NCBI GenBank assembly: GCA_032433765.1
Contig: JAVIAB010000092.1
Span: forward strand, 39,507,718 to 39,571,717
Direction: 5' to 3'
Origin: Megaustenia siamemsis
Lineage: Eukaryota; Mollusca; Gastropoda; Stylommatophora; Ariophantidae
Length of the DNA: 64,000 nucleotides
The position numbers and the translations under genes are program-made. Every line of letters begins with the position of its first letter. Position 1 is the stretch's first letter. Shown in pieces: positions 34,122 through 46,258 of this stretch. The notes beneath the pieces are model-generated. The model made no database searches and was not told where the DNA came from. It saw only the letters and a program-made list of their open reading frames with translations.

Positions 34122-34829
34122 TTTCAATGTGGAGAAATTGATTTGAAATGTGTACAACGTGCAACTCGAACAGCTTATTGTTAAAATACATATAGACTAT
34201 GAATCACCGGCTTCTACTGCATTTTAGGATAAATAGCTGCAACTAAGGATATGTTATCAACAGTCCTACACAAACTGTAAACATGATAATTAACTCCTGG
34301 CTTTGTTTTTGTTTAGTAATCATTTGTGACAGGCTGACGAAAGAGATAAGGCTTTCCTAGTTTTTAGTGATGGTACAAGACGTTAATATGGAAATAACGA
34401 TGACATGTTGTCAAGGCAACGTGGCAACACATTGTGTTGCTTAGAAACCTGAGTACTATTATTATAACTATTATCGTGACTAGTTATCATAGAAAATATA
34501 TAACCAATGTCGGGTTATTATACTTTAGATTGACTGATAATTTTCATTAACTTGTGGTTATTTGCCAATCGACTAATTACCATGTAGTAAAATCAACGAT
34601 GGCTCAAAACTACAAATTAATACTAGATAGCACAAGCAACAACTGCAGTACCAAGTTTTAATCAATGCAATAGCATCAATAAATTAATTAGAATTACAAG
34701 AGTAGATCTATACCCATATTATGTCTGAAAAACATCGACCTTAACCATAGAATTAGAAGCTCTTTGGTCTACTTGTTTACTTCCTTATTTGCTTTCCTAT
34801 ATTAATCTTGTGTCTTTACTTCCAGGTTC
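34122..34829. other. Nothing recognised
   Basis: AT-rich spacer between the pogo-like element and the RNase H LINE. Confidence 0.5.
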
Positions 34830-37800
34830 CTTGTTCAACTGTTATTAACGACTGCTGCCTAAACGACAACAGCGAAGAAGGCAGTCAAAAAAAGGCAAAC
34901 GCGCCGGAATCTGCAAGCAACGATCAAAGTGCGAGAGGCTAGGCCATATAGTATGTACGTGTTACTGGAACTGTGTTTCAATAAATCAACGACGCCCCAT
35001 TCTTTATAAGTTACTATGCGGCGCCGATTTAATGATTTTGCAAGAAACACTTCTTGGTGATAGGACAGTTAAGGCCCCTGAATTTCACTATTTCGGCAAT
35101 AGAAGACACCTCAGACAGGATTCGTGTCAGAAACAACATGGTGGCAGCTGAACTTGACATGTCTGCGTGGGACAATGCAGAATTGCAGGTACATGCGATT
35201 AGGGTGCAAACCCCAGTTCCTATCGTGGTTGTAAATGTGCATGCCTGTAATGGGAAGGTGGACACACAACAATGGCAGAATCGCTTCGCATTCGAGGAGG
35301 AGAAATTAATTTTCTGCGAAGACTTTAATGCTAGAGGAAACCAGTGGTGTAACGTCATAACTAATAAGTAGGGAGAAGACCTAGAGAACGGACTAATGTC
35401 CGTCCGTCGATTTAGTGTACTTGAATGATGGAAGGGCAACCAGAATGGCCACTCGAACAGAGGACTCTGATAGTGTCATAGAAGCACTGGTGTCTTCTGT
35501 CATCGCACCAGTTTAAGGTAGAGTGTACTGGGATTCCACGGAAGTGATCCCTATATATGTGTCTTCCTAAATGAGAAAGGCAGAAGTAGAAGCCAGAAAA
35601 GTAAGCTTCACACATTTCACTATGAGAACAAAGACCTGGACGTCATTAGCAAAATTAGACATAGGAAACAGGACGCTCCTCGCAGGAGACAGGAGAGATT
35701 GACGCAGCCGAACTGGTGGGACGCAGAAGTCGAGGAAGCGTGGCGGAAAAGGAGACAAACGACCAATACATTTCAGAAAGCCAGAAGGAATGGAAGAACA
35801 CAACCTGAGCTCTTGAAGCGTCTGAAAGAAGAGGTCGACCAAAAAGTTATGCACTTTAAACTATGCGTTAAGCAGGCTAAGGATGTCAAGTGGGATGACT
35901 TTTGTAAAAAAGTGTGCTCAGAAAAATCGCTAGCCATATTCTGGCGCCTTCATCAGAGCATGAACGGCACAACACGACAGAGAAGAATACCAGACTTTCA
36001 GACTACAGGTCAAATATGGCACAAATCTGATGAGAGAAAAGGGAAGGCACTGTTTCCCCGCTACACTGAGCAGAATAGTCAAAGAAATAAGGCTGTAAGA
36101 TTGAGGATACGGATCACTCGCAGAATTCGTGTGGGGAGGTAGTACTTGGAGACGATCTCACCATCACAACCGATGCCATTGGCACAACTCATAAAAGGTC
36201 ACACAACACTTCTCCTGGTCCAGATGGTGGTCGATATGACGACATAGACGATTTAGCTGACAACGACTTGAAAATAACCGGCCAAAGAGTTTAATGCCAG
36301 CATTCAGAGTGGCCAGATTAAGGAGGAGTGGCTACTGTACTTACTACCGCTACCGAAGCCAAATAAGGATCACTCTCAGATCAGTGCCTACAGAATCATC
36401 ACGATGCAGAACACTGCGGGCAAGTTACTGGAGAATATAGTCGCCCGTGTACTCACCTGTCACCTTGAAGAGGCACGTGCTGCTGCTGTAGATCTGTCAG
36501 ATTCGTACAACAGAGTACCATTTGAATACCTCGTGCAAATGCACCTCAAACTGGCGGTGCATCGCTTCCTCATCAGATGAATCGTTGCAGCACTGTTTCA
36601 GAGGAAGGTGATACTCTGATGTGGTAGTTGGTCGTCCGAGCCAACATCCATTTGTCCAGGGTTGCCACAAGGCTCACCATTGTCACCAGTTCTGCTTAAC
36701 GTGAACACAATAACGGAACAACAGCTGGATGGGAGGGGAAGAACTTAAACTTTTCCTGATGACATTCTGGTATATCGACACGGAAGAGACAGACGGGAAA
36801 ACGCCTCCACGATGCAAAACGAACTTTGTCGCATCTCTTCCTGGTCGAGGTATTAAGTGCATTGATTAATCCTAACAATGAACCAGTTGCATGGTTCTTC
36901 CTTCACAATCATATCGTTAACACACAAATACCAGTGCTACGAATGGGAGCTGATGAGGTGATCAGGGACATTTTGATGACGTGCCTAGGTGTTAAGTTTG
37001 ATTGCAGACTGTGTTTTAGGGACCACGTCAACCGTGTGATAACAAAATCCCGCAAAGTCGTGAACGTCATGGCAGCTGCCAACATTGAGCAGAGTCTACT
37101 TACCCGTTTGTTCCAAGGACTGGTCCTCGCACTAATCGAGTATGCCCTAGCATTTCTCAATTTCGGTACGACGCAAATTGACAGACTGGAAAAAATGCAA
37201 AATGAAGCTATGTGCATTATTTGGGGTGTACGTGGGACAATCCTTTGTAGCAATGAAGTATCTCTTTGTCTTTCCAACCATGGACAAAGGATACAGATCT
37301 GGAGGGCACGAGAATACCTGAAGATAAGTGCACAAAAAGAGCATGCATTGCACCAAGAGCTTAACACAGGGAAATGTCACAGGCCACAAAGGGGCAATCA
37401 TTGGTTTGCCGAGCAGAAGATGTCATCAAACAGGTATGTAGGCTTACAAATATCATCACTGACGAGGAGTGGGCACTGGTGCCTACGTCATCCAGGGGCA
37501 CAATTTCGTGTATTCAACAGAAAATGTTGGGAACAGAACTCCGCCATGGTCAATGCGGAGGTCAACGGTCTCATCTGGGATAACACTGATGAGGTAGATG
37601 TAGTCATCTATACAGATGGATCTGTAATACGACACAAAAGGAGTGTATGGACATTTACCGCACGCTCTGCAGGCAGAATAGTCAAAGAAGGCAGTGGTGT
37701 ATACGTTATGATCACGAGTAGCATGACGTTGGAGGGGATGGTAGTGATAAGGGTATTTATCTGGTTAGAGTCACATGACTACACCCATGCCTGCCTTCGG

Positions 37801-38265
37801 AGTTTTTCGATGAGCAGGATAAGAAAAGATGAGGCAGTTTCTGTACGCAAAAAATTGTAAAGTCACAGCAGAAGTAAAAAAATACGTAGGATCATCTATG
37901 TCTAAATCATGTAGTGTGTGCGGGGAAATGAAAGAGTATACAGGTTGGCTAGCTGTGTTGTCTTTGAAGACGGTCAATCAATGGATCGGGCGGACATCAT
38001 CAATGCTCTTCGAGATATGGGAAGGGTACCATGAGTCCATGTCACTCCTCCGGATGAAAGAGGTGGGAGTTAAGATGGGCACAGCCAAAAACTAGCAGCC
38101 AAAAACGAGAAACGTAGTGGGCGGGTAAGAAGACTAATCAACCAACACAGAACTGGAGTTGTCAGTCGCTGGACACTGTGGGACTTGCTGAGGAGGGGAT
38201 CTAAGCACGTATAGACATGTTCGGAGTTCAGTGATTGACTCGCTAATAACTCAATAACAGCAGCT
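34830..38265 (+). mobile_element. LINE with endonuclease, RT and RNase H remnants
   Basis: A nearly full-length but dead non-LTR retrotransposon. The endonuclease begins about 34905 (LQWNC-SINQRRPILYKLL, then ILQETLLG) and runs into the frame 35054-35371 with PIVVVNVHA and CEDFNARGNQWCNVITNK. The RT region (about 35570-36850) is scattered over three frames; its catalytic box reads FPDDILVYRHGRDR (FPDD at 36752-36763 instead of FADD). The long frame 36826-37860 carries the post-RT region (FRDHVNRVITKSRK, LTRLFQGLVLALIEYAL, IDRLEKMQNEAM) and an RNase H start, VVIYTDGSVIRHKRSVW (about 37590-37650). Further RNase H and C-terminal pieces reach about 38230. An RNase H domain after the RT places it near the I/Nimb/R1-type groups. 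Confidence 0.85.
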
Positions 38266-38388
38266 TTCTTTTTTCTTTTCTCTCATGGAGGTTTGTTTAT
38301 TGTATCCAGTGAAAACAACTAATTTGTGTGTGTGTATGTGTGGCTTTTTTGCCCAAGAATTGTTTGGCATAGCTTTCAATTTTGTTCC

Positions 38389-38870
38389 ATCATCGTCATG
38401 TGCCATACCGGTTGGTGTAGGCGGTCATGTCCTTCCACAATCTTCTATCTACAGTTCATCGTATCAGTTTTGTTGTTGACTGTTTTCCATGCCATGACAC
38501 CAAGCTATCCAGTATTTTTTTTCTTTTTGTCGTACACGATCTCTCTTTCCTCTTATTTTGCCAGTTGTAACCAAGTGTTCCAACACTTCTCTTCTCATGA
38601 TGTGCCTGAAAAATGCTGATTGTTTCTTTCTGATGTTTGTTAGGAGCTAATTTTTTGTGTTGGCCTCTTTGAGAATTTCCTCATTTCTCTTTTAACTGCC
38701 CAGGGAACTTTCAACTTTCTTCTGAGAAATCACATCTCTATGGCCTCTAATCGTCTTTTTATTTGTTTGTCTGCTGTCCATGATTTGCTTCCATATGTCA
38801 GAATTGGTTCTATATAGCACCGATGAACTATCTTTCTCATTTCTATTGGATTTGAACAATTTTGTTTACG
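38389..38870 (-). mobile_element. RTE-like LINE 3' end, second subfamily
   Basis: Minus strand. The left end encodes KDMTAYTNRYGT and a stop with a CATCATCG tail complement; the body matches the C-terminal frame at 56287-56742 (shared wording on DNA level for KK-STFF-HIMRR and WTV). It is 5'-truncated. It is the same subfamily as 62283-62650. Confidence 0.75.
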
Positions 38871-39539
38871 TGTTATTTAAGCTTTCTTCATATTCCACCA
38901 ATTCTGAAAATTTCATTCATTTTTATTCATTTCGAGTCGAGGACGACACAAAGGGTGGTAGTCATCATTCTCCACCATTGCCGATTTGTTCATTGTTCTT
39001 GTTTGTTTATTACTCCCATGGTTGAACCTTCTCTAGTAATTCTATTGCATAGCGATTATCTGAGCCTACCATGTTATCTTTCACCAGATGGTTTCCACAT
39101 AAATGCCTGGTGGGAAAGTCTTGTTACATTTATTCTCAGAATATGGCCGATGCATAGCCACCTCCTTGTTTCTATCAAGCTCGTGACATGATCTTGTTTA
39201 GGTTCGTATCTGTTCGTCTGAAATTTATTTTTTCAAATTCATCATCTATTTTTATGTTGCTTTACGTCATTACAATCGTGGACTAGACTTTTTGTTTCGA
39301 TAACTATCGATGTTTTAAGATGGATGGTTAATATGCCGCCGCTCAACCGTCCATTGCAAGAGGGGAGATAACCTGGTATTACTTGGAATTTATTATTTAG
39401 CTCTGTCTGGTACTCTTCTACTTTGTTTATGCCCATCAAGAGGTCTCTGTTGTAATTCCTCTCTCCAGATGATGTTTCAATTTCTCTCAACTAGTAAATG
39501 TTGTGTAAAACAAACATAAGATGGTACGGAGATGCTAAA
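38871..39539. other. Unresolved, possibly LINE-derived
   Basis: T-rich upper strand. A minus frame (39242-39490) reads RDLLMGINKVEEYQTELNN, which I cannot assign. It may be the upstream part of one of the neighbouring retroelements. Confidence 0.3.
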
Positions 39540-41870
39540 CAAATAGAATGAGATGACAAAATACGAAGTTTTGGCAAAAACCTTCATTAGGAATAAGAAG
39601 CAAATTATACTAATTAAACGAATATATCACAGTCAGAAAAACACAACACAGAACTAAAATATTGGCGGAAAGAGGCGGTGGTCAGGAATTACGTAGATAT
39701 TGGTAATAAGATTAATATGCAACAGAGCAGATGAGATTTAATTATATTAAGAGGAACCAAACAGTGAAAAATTAGAAAGGGGGGCCTCATGAGGAAGGAT
39801 GAGAGGATGTATCCTCTTAGGGTACGATGAATATGAGAAAAATGAGAAAAGAGAGAGAAGATAGGGGTAGCAAATATGGAAAAGTGCAAGGGAGGTAACA
39901 AATATAACGTAGGGAGGAATAGGGCACAGGAAATAAAAGGAGTAGAGACCAGTGATGAAAGAAAAGAGTGAGAAGAATTTAAACCTCTCGGTTGGAGAGT
40001 GCCAAAACGGGCTATGAGTCGGTTCTCCAACGCGAACCGAATGTGGATATCAGAGGAACAAAAGATGATGCCAGTAACCGGAAGTCATCAGAGGTATTAT
40101 GGCTGGCGATCTGAAATGGGAAGAGACAGGAGTGTTTGAATGACGATATATGTTTTATAAGTTTTTTACATGTTTTTTTTATGTTATGTGTTCACGGTTC
40201 TAATTCCTAAGCGTCGATCTTTTTGGCCAAAATATATTTTTAGACAGCGTTTGCAGATGTCGGTGTGTATCAGATTCCAAGATATAAACGTAAAACAACC
40301 TGAATGCCAAAAGGGCCATTAAGGAGCAAGACTTTGTGAGGCTGTAGCACGAAAGGGCACTTACTGCATGATCTGTTGCAGCGGATCGTAACCAGCAGGG
40401 CCTGGCCAGGATTATGGAGACTGCTCATAACCAAAATGTCCCGAAAGTTTCTATCGCATTTAAAACTACCAATGGTGGGTCGGAGAATAGAGGACGCGTG
40501 GGGGATAATTAGATACTGCTTCAGGATCCAAAGTGCAGCCAGATTGTGAAGTGGATGGGTAAAAGAGAGAACAGTTCTATTTGAAGGAGGACGAGTGGTA
40601 GGGTTAAGAGCTAGAGTGCGGGTAATAGGGAGAAATTTCTTGGAGAGTAGGTTTCAGGGCAGATTCGGGGTAAAGACGGTGACGAAAGAATTCCAACGCA
40701 AGGTGGGCTTGATGGAGAAAGTCATCGTTTATGTCCTAGCGGACTCTAAGGTGTAGGAGTTGAGAAAAAGGTATTACAATCACGACTGGCGCGAGGGTGC
40801 GAAAAGGAGTTAGGAGTGGGCATCAGTAGGTTTATAAAATAATAAAGTATGTAAATCTGATAGATGACGAGAGACCGAGATCTCTAAAAATGGTAAACGA
40901 GGAGGTAGAGACAGAATACGAAATCCGATTGGAGTAGTGAAAAAAGCCTATAAATTCTAAAAACTTGGTCAAATCAGATTCTGAAAAATCACACCCACCA
41001 AAACTGTTCTGGATGTTCCGGTAATACATGATGGGAAGGTGGCCGTTAAAGGAAGAAAGAACATGATGTTCTAGGTAGCCCATGAACAGGCAGGCATATC
41101 CAGGGTGAATCTTTGTGCCCATAGCAACCCCATTTGACTGATTGAAAAATCGACCGTCAAATTTAAATGAATTTAGGGTTAAGACTAGTTCCGCCAGACA
41201 AATAACAGCAGAGGTAGGAACCGAGGGATGGTTCCTTCGTTCCAGGAAGAACAGCAATGGGATCATTTTTGTGAGGTTGTGAAGTATAGAGGGAACAGAC
41301 ATCAAAAACAAAGTGGTGGTAGGTTTTATCAGGACAAGCAAAGAACGTGGAGAATAAATGGAGGGCTTGGTTATTATCCTTCACAAAGGAGGGAAGGTTT
41401 TGAACAATAGATTGGACGACGCTGTCCAAGTAGTGCGAAATATGTATGGTAGAACAAGAACAGGCAGAGATAATAGGTCACCCAAGACTGCAAGGGTTGT
41501 GGATCTTAGGTAGCAAAGAAAAAGAGGGCTTATCTGAGGCCGAATCTGGAATGATAAGGTTAGTGGCACTGGAAGGAGAACTTCGCTTTTTATCAAATCT
41601 GAGATGGTTGATTTGACCATCTTATTGTTCTTGATAGAAGGGCAAGGTGTGTAGAATGTAAATTTTGAGAGTAGGGAATGTCCCTCTCAGGAGTAGAGGT
41701 CCTTATGCAAAACCACTATGGAGCCACTGTTATCAGCCAGTTTGATAACTATGTCATCACATAGGTGGAGATTAGTATTGGCTTGCAATTCAGTAAAGGA
41801 GATGTCAGAGCGATGTAGCCTCAGGGGGCCCAATGTTTGATTTCCTGGGAGGTGATAAAAATATATTTGT
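39540..41870 (-). mobile_element. Penelope-like retroelement, inactive
   Basis: Minus strand, read right to left. The N-terminal RT region is IVIKLADNSGSIVVLHKDLY (about 41700-41750). Next is the frame 41381-41620 (VKSTISDLIKSE), then VFDVCSLYTSQPHKND (in 41163-41429), and the frame 40832-41341 with FDGRFFNQSNGVAMGTK and ACLFMGYLEHHVLSSFNG. The catalytic YRYIDD box is replaced by YRNIQN, so the RT is dead. The GIY-YIG endonuclease is largely lost, but its end is readable as ENRLIARFGTLQPRGLNSS (about 39970-40030). Beyond it, minus-strand CCTAATGAAGGTTTTTGCC (about 39575-39593) resembles the element's non-coding tail. Penelope-like elements combine this telomerase-related RT with a GIY-YIG nuclease. 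Confidence 0.85.
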
Positions 41871-41919
41871 CGAGTTTTACCTTAATTTCGTAGTTATGCT
41901 AATATGATAAAACTTATTT

Positions 41920-42420
41920 TCTTCTGTGTAGTCAGGTATCACCTACGTTGTTTTGTGGATTATTTTCTGAGGAAATCTGCTCTCTCCGAAATCTAAATTA
42001 TTATCTTCATATAGGTCTGATTTCTTTCCCTTATAATTGCATTTCCCAGTTCCATGGCTTACCACTATGTCTTTATAGCCAACATTATTGCTCAATATTT
42101 TTGTACTGAAGTTCTCCATAAAAAAAAACAATATTGACATCAGCTGTTATTTCTTATCAAGAAGGGCCATCTGTATGATTGGAATGCTTGTTTTGTGATA
42201 TTCATAGCGATACGTTTCTTCTTGGTTCTGAAGAATGCAGTTATTATTCTTCCACCAAAGACGTCCTATGCAATAATGGCTATGCCAACATGAGTGTCAT
42301 ACCTTGTGCTTATGGTAGATTTTCCCATCACATACAGAGAACAGAAACATTTAACTTGTTCTCAGTCTACTCTGTCCAGACTGTGTTCATCTGATATCGC
42401 TAATTTCAAGTAGAGAAAGG
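41920..42420 (-). mobile_element. LINE endonuclease fragment
   Basis: The minus frame 41943-42140 reads MENFSTKIL, NVGYKDIVVSHGTGKCNYKG and EDNNLDFGESRFPQKIIHKT. This follows the APE endonuclease pattern G-HG-G--N--G--F--FC--N-L-IGGT-FPH--IHK-TW, with losses. The upstream part (42150-42420) keeps only RYDTHVGIA-like text. No RT is attached. Confidence 0.6.
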
Positions 42421-42739
42421 TTGTCTTTTTTTCATTATCGCTGCAACTTGTAGGTATTTTTCTGGAAAAAAAATATTGTTTGGACATATCAAGATCCATT
42501 GATAATGTTTTTCCTTTCCGTGAAAGAAAGGTGCTCAGTGGTTAGGCTTTCAGACCAGCCAGGCTGTGCCTACATCCTATCATAGGTCTTCATGACTAAA
42601 CTCCTTCTCTTCTTGATTTGTTCTTGAGTTATTTTGATGCTTTAGTAGCTCGGCTGTTTGTGTGACGTGGATTGGTGGTTCTACCCTTAACCTTTCTTTT
42701 ACATTCAAGTCTGGAACTAGCATTGGCTGATGTAGTGAC
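42421..42739. other. Unresolved
   Basis: Minus-strand frame contains SANASSRLECKRKVKGRTTN; unrecognised. It may be the upstream part of the neighbouring endonuclease fragment. Confidence 0.3.
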
Positions 42740-43170
42740 TTTCAAAAACCTAGAGAATATATGAAAATCAGAAATCAAAACACAAAATGAAGCGAATTAT
42801 TTTTTCCAATTACAATTTCTGTCAATACTTATGCACATGAGAGCCGGAGAACAACGAAGGAAACAAACAATACATTTAAAAAAAAGCCTGAGGAAAATAT
42901 ATTGTATACTATGGGCTTAATTAAAGACTATTGAGAAATTAAGAAAAATGGCCACCCAACTGACATTTCCAATTAAAATCAAGAAAAAATGTACCATCTG
43001 GTAACAGAGAACAAGACAGACCCAGAGAATCATTATACAGAGAACAATTACTAAGGAAGGCTCAATCATGGAACTAAGAAATAATAAACAAAACTACAAG
43101 ACCTGGCAGCAAAGTCATCAATCGTGGAGAATATTGACATCCGCCCTATGTGCAGTCTTCAGCTCGAGAG
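42740..43170 (+). mobile_element. LINE C-terminal fragment (weak)
   Basis: The plus-strand end reads NKQNYKTWQQSHQSWRILTS then ALCA, similar to the last residues of RTE-type ORF2 proteins (---W---VAALCA). The rest is too decayed to align by eye. Confidence 0.4.
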
Positions 43171-43189
43171 GAAAATGCGTGTGAATTAA

Positions 43190-43440
43190 TGAATGAATAA
43201 GTCAATTATGTGATCAGATCAGAAAAATTGCGAAACAAGCTCTCAAATTGGAAACGACGGAAAAGAGAAAAAGAGGAAACAAGAAAAAGAGACCGACCTA
43301 GAGAAACACAAAGATTAGCACTGATTCTAGAGACAACAATAGTGGGTATTAGCTCCCTTGCCGAGATTGAGTGACTCATCCAGAACATTAATATGTGGAG
43401 TGGCACGCTGCGGGATATGTACAAACTATGACGTAACTGG
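43190..43440 (+). mobile_element. LINE C-terminal basic-region fragment (weak)
   Basis: Plus-strand LETTEKRKRGNKKKRP resembles the TTGKR-RGRPKKRW region near the end of LINE ORF2 proteins. Stops follow. It abuts the (CT)n tract after 100 bp. Confidence 0.35.
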
Positions 43441-43581
43441 AAGGATAACAGTAATGAATCGTCAGACATAAGGAGTTGTCTTTTTATTTTTGCTGATGGA
43501 TCTGAACACATGAATAGGGATACAAAAACATTAAACGGTTTAACGCAATGAGCGAACGAAGAAAACTAAACTTAATCTATA

Positions 43582-43586
<5 letters not shown>

Positions 43587-43632
<46 letters not shown>
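43587..43632. repeat. (CT)n microsatellite
   Basis: An uninterrupted CT run of about 23 units. Confidence 0.97.
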
Positions 43633-43636
<4 letters not shown>

Positions 43637-44083
43637 TTGCTTTTTTTTTTGGTAAACTGAAATAAAGACACAGATAAATAAGAGCAAATGAAAAGAAAAA
43701 GGTGTGATAAGGCATCTATCTCGAAACCATGGTGGACATTAGGGCACTCTTGACGACGTACTCGCCATTTGCTCCCATTTTTCACGATAAAAGACTGCTT
43801 TCTGAGTGCACAGGTTAATTCTGTCTATTTCTTTAAAATTGCCATCCAACTATTTCCTCCACCAGCCTTTAAATTTGTCCTGGTACTGTGAACAACATAA
43901 TGGTGACAGCAAGGCCTGTAGATCGAGTATCATATCCGTACCATACCAAGTTTCCTTCTTTTAACATTTGATATTTTTTTTTAAATATTAATCCAGCGGC
44001 TCTTTGGATTCATTGCAAACATAATCTCTATGTAAGATGTACAAGCTTCCTCTATCATCTTATTTCAAAAGTATAATCTTCTC

Positions 44084-44829
44084 CTTGGTAAGGTCAGGTA
44101 ATTTTACCTGCTACTCTATGCAGTAAACAGTACAACCTGTGGCTGCCCTCCTACCTTGCAGGTAAGCTCGGGAGAGTAAAAGGCTAAGGGAGGGTACCCC
44201 GAAGTAAAACAACCCCACTGCCTTGTTGGTGAGATTTTTTAGTCAAAGGCTAGCGGAGCCAACCGTTAACAAACCGACGAAAGGCAACAGAAATCCACCG
44301 TCGTAATTTCTTTGTACAATCATGAATCGCCACAACAAAGCAGCTTTCCAAAAATGAGGAAGATACGATGCAATCCATTTTTGACAATAGAAAGAAGAAA
44401 AAGAGTTCTTAAATGTTATGCAGGGCCAGTCTTAACATATGGATGCGAATCATGAACAATAGAACAACAGACAAGAAAATCACTGGAGTAGAAATGTGGT
44501 TTTACAGAAGAATGTTGAGAGTACCATCGACAGCTAAGAAGAGTAAAGAAGATGTTCTGAGAGGAGTCCAAGCAAAAAGAGAGCTAATTTCCAATATTAG
44601 GAAGAAACAATCATCATTTTTTGGCCATGTAATGAGAAGAGATCAACTGGAATATATTGTAACAACTAGAAAAATTGAGGGACCAAGAGATGGAGGGAAG
44701 CAAAGAGAAAAAATAACAGACAGCTTTAGAGAATGGCTTGGCAGAAGGCCAACAACAGAAATGATTACTAGCTACCGAGATCGAAAGTTGTGGAGAGACA
44801 TGATCACCTACGCCAGTAGGCCTGGTACT

Positions 44830-44858
<29 letters not shown>
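44084..44858 (+). mobile_element. RTE-like LINE deletion derivative with both ends
   Basis: An 11-bp direct repeat ATAATCTTCTC occurs at 44073-44083 and again at 44859-44869, right after a (GAT)n tail, so this interval is one insertion. The right part (about 44325-44835) is the familiar C-terminus: TKAAFQKMRKIRCNPFLTIE, VLTYGCES, then the frame 44413-44832 to MITYASRPGT. The left 240 bp (44084-44324) is not in the truncated copies. It contains GCAGGTAAGCTCGGGAGAG and AACCGTTAACAAACCGACG, which look like the element's 5' untranslated leader. The endonuclease and the RT catalytic part are absent. It is therefore an internally deleted copy rather than a 5'-truncated one. Confidence 0.75.

Positions 44859-44860
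<2 letters not shown>
44832..44860. repeat. (GAT)n LINE tail
   Basis: About nine GAT units forming the 3' tail of the preceding LINE. Tails of short tandem repeats are usual for RTE-type elements. Confidence 0.9.
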
Positions 44861-44883
44861 AATCTTCTCGTACATTCAATAGT

Positions 44884-45144
44884 AATTAAAAGTAAAGAGC
44901 CCCAACACCTCAAGTGGCGTATAGGGAATATGGTGTTAGTGACCATAAATTGTACAGACCTTCAGCACACGGTTTTTAGGGTAATGTGGTCGATATAACG
45001 CCTGTGCCGCTTTTACTTTGCCAGAAAAAAAATCCGTTACCCATTTAAGGCTGGGTGAACCTGGAAGCCGTCGGTTGGGATCGAATCCAACCTCTTGCCC
45101 TTTATAGTCCAGTTCACTAACCACTGAGCTATTGTGGTTCCCAA
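44884..45144 (-). mobile_element. tRNA-derived SINE, copy D
   Basis: Minus-strand copy of the common SINE, with A-box and B-box in the right 80 bp and the tail AGTAATTAAAAGTAAAG complement at the left. Imperfect flanking repeats ATTCAATAGT (44874-44883) and ATTCATTAGT (45145-45154) fit a target duplication. It lies 15 bp from the end of the LINE derivative's target repeat. Confidence 0.85.
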
Positions 45145-45457
45145 ATTCATTAGTGTGTCCATAATTTTTTTTTTCTGAACGCTTCAGTTATAACTAAAGT
45201 AGATAACTAAACTATAGTTGTCCCATACAATTATTTATTACAAATAACTGCATCGAAAACAAAGTGTCCCATGTACTACTTTTGGTAACTAATATGGAAA
45301 GAATGTATTCGAAGCATTTATTTACCATAATTGAAATATAATATATTAGAATGAAAATCAGAGGATAATATCTTTCTAATTTCCATGAAAGAATTAAAAT
45401 AAAAATAAACTATTCTATTACTTTCCGTTTGATAAATAAGAAAAATGAAAGTATCCT
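45145..45457. other. Nothing recognised
   Basis: AT-rich spacer between SINE D and a LINE. Confidence 0.5.
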
Positions 45458-46258
45458 ATGCACTTTTTTGATGGAAAACACAATCTCTCATCGACATGGA
45501 AACAGCCCTCATCGACATGGAGCTGCAGAGACTACATGTTGATATTGCAGCCTTTCAAGAAACAAGGCTTGCAGATTGTGGTTCAATCAGGGAAAAAAAT
45601 TAGACCTTTTTTCTGGCAGGGGCTAAAACCTGAGCAGCCTCGCTTACATGGAGTGGGTTTTGCTGTGCATAATAAGTTCATACATTCTATAACCACCCCA
45701 TATGGTACATCAGAACGCATAATAACACTAAAAATTCACTCACAAGCTGGATAAATTAACATCATTAGCACCTATACACCAACAATGTCAGCAACCACAG
45801 CAGATAAAGTTCAATTTTACGAGATGCTCCAAATTACCTCGGGTTCCATCAAATGTTAAGTCGGTCCTATTATATGACTGTGAAACATGGAGAACAACAC
45901 AATTGACAATCATGAAGTACACACTTTCATTAATGGATGCTTACACAGAATAAAAGGATGGAGATGGCAGGACAAAATCACTAACATAGAATTATGGAAA
46001 TGTACCAGTCAAATACCAGTGGATAAAGAGATACAGCGAAGACGATGGCGCTGTATGGGACACACACTACGGAAGCCAACTGAGAGTATTACACAACAGG
46101 CCCTTTTTTGGAGTCCCCAGGGGAAAAGACAAAGAGGAAGACCAAGGAATTCTTGGAGAAGACAGATAGAAGCAGAGATGAAAATGATGGGGAAGACATG
46201 CAATGATCTTAAAAGAATGGCAAAAAACAGAACGACCTGGAAAGTGTAGGTTGAAGAC
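45458..46258 (+). mobile_element. LINE with endonuclease joined to C-terminus
   Basis: The left part encodes an APE-type endonuclease start: ELQRLHVDIAAFQETRLADC (about 45520-45580), then the frame 45458-45754 with FFWQGLKPEQPRLHGVGFAV and TTPYGTSERIITLKIHSQAG. After FYEML (about 45820) a deletion jumps to VLLYDCETWRTTQLTI (about 45865-45915) and the C-terminal frame 45887-46249, with DKEIQRRRWRCMGHTLRKPT and GKRQRGRPRNSWRRQIEAEM. The whole RT catalytic domain is missing. The last codons (VEDLCSTGS in relatives) feed directly into the 38-bp minisatellite. Confidence 0.82.
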
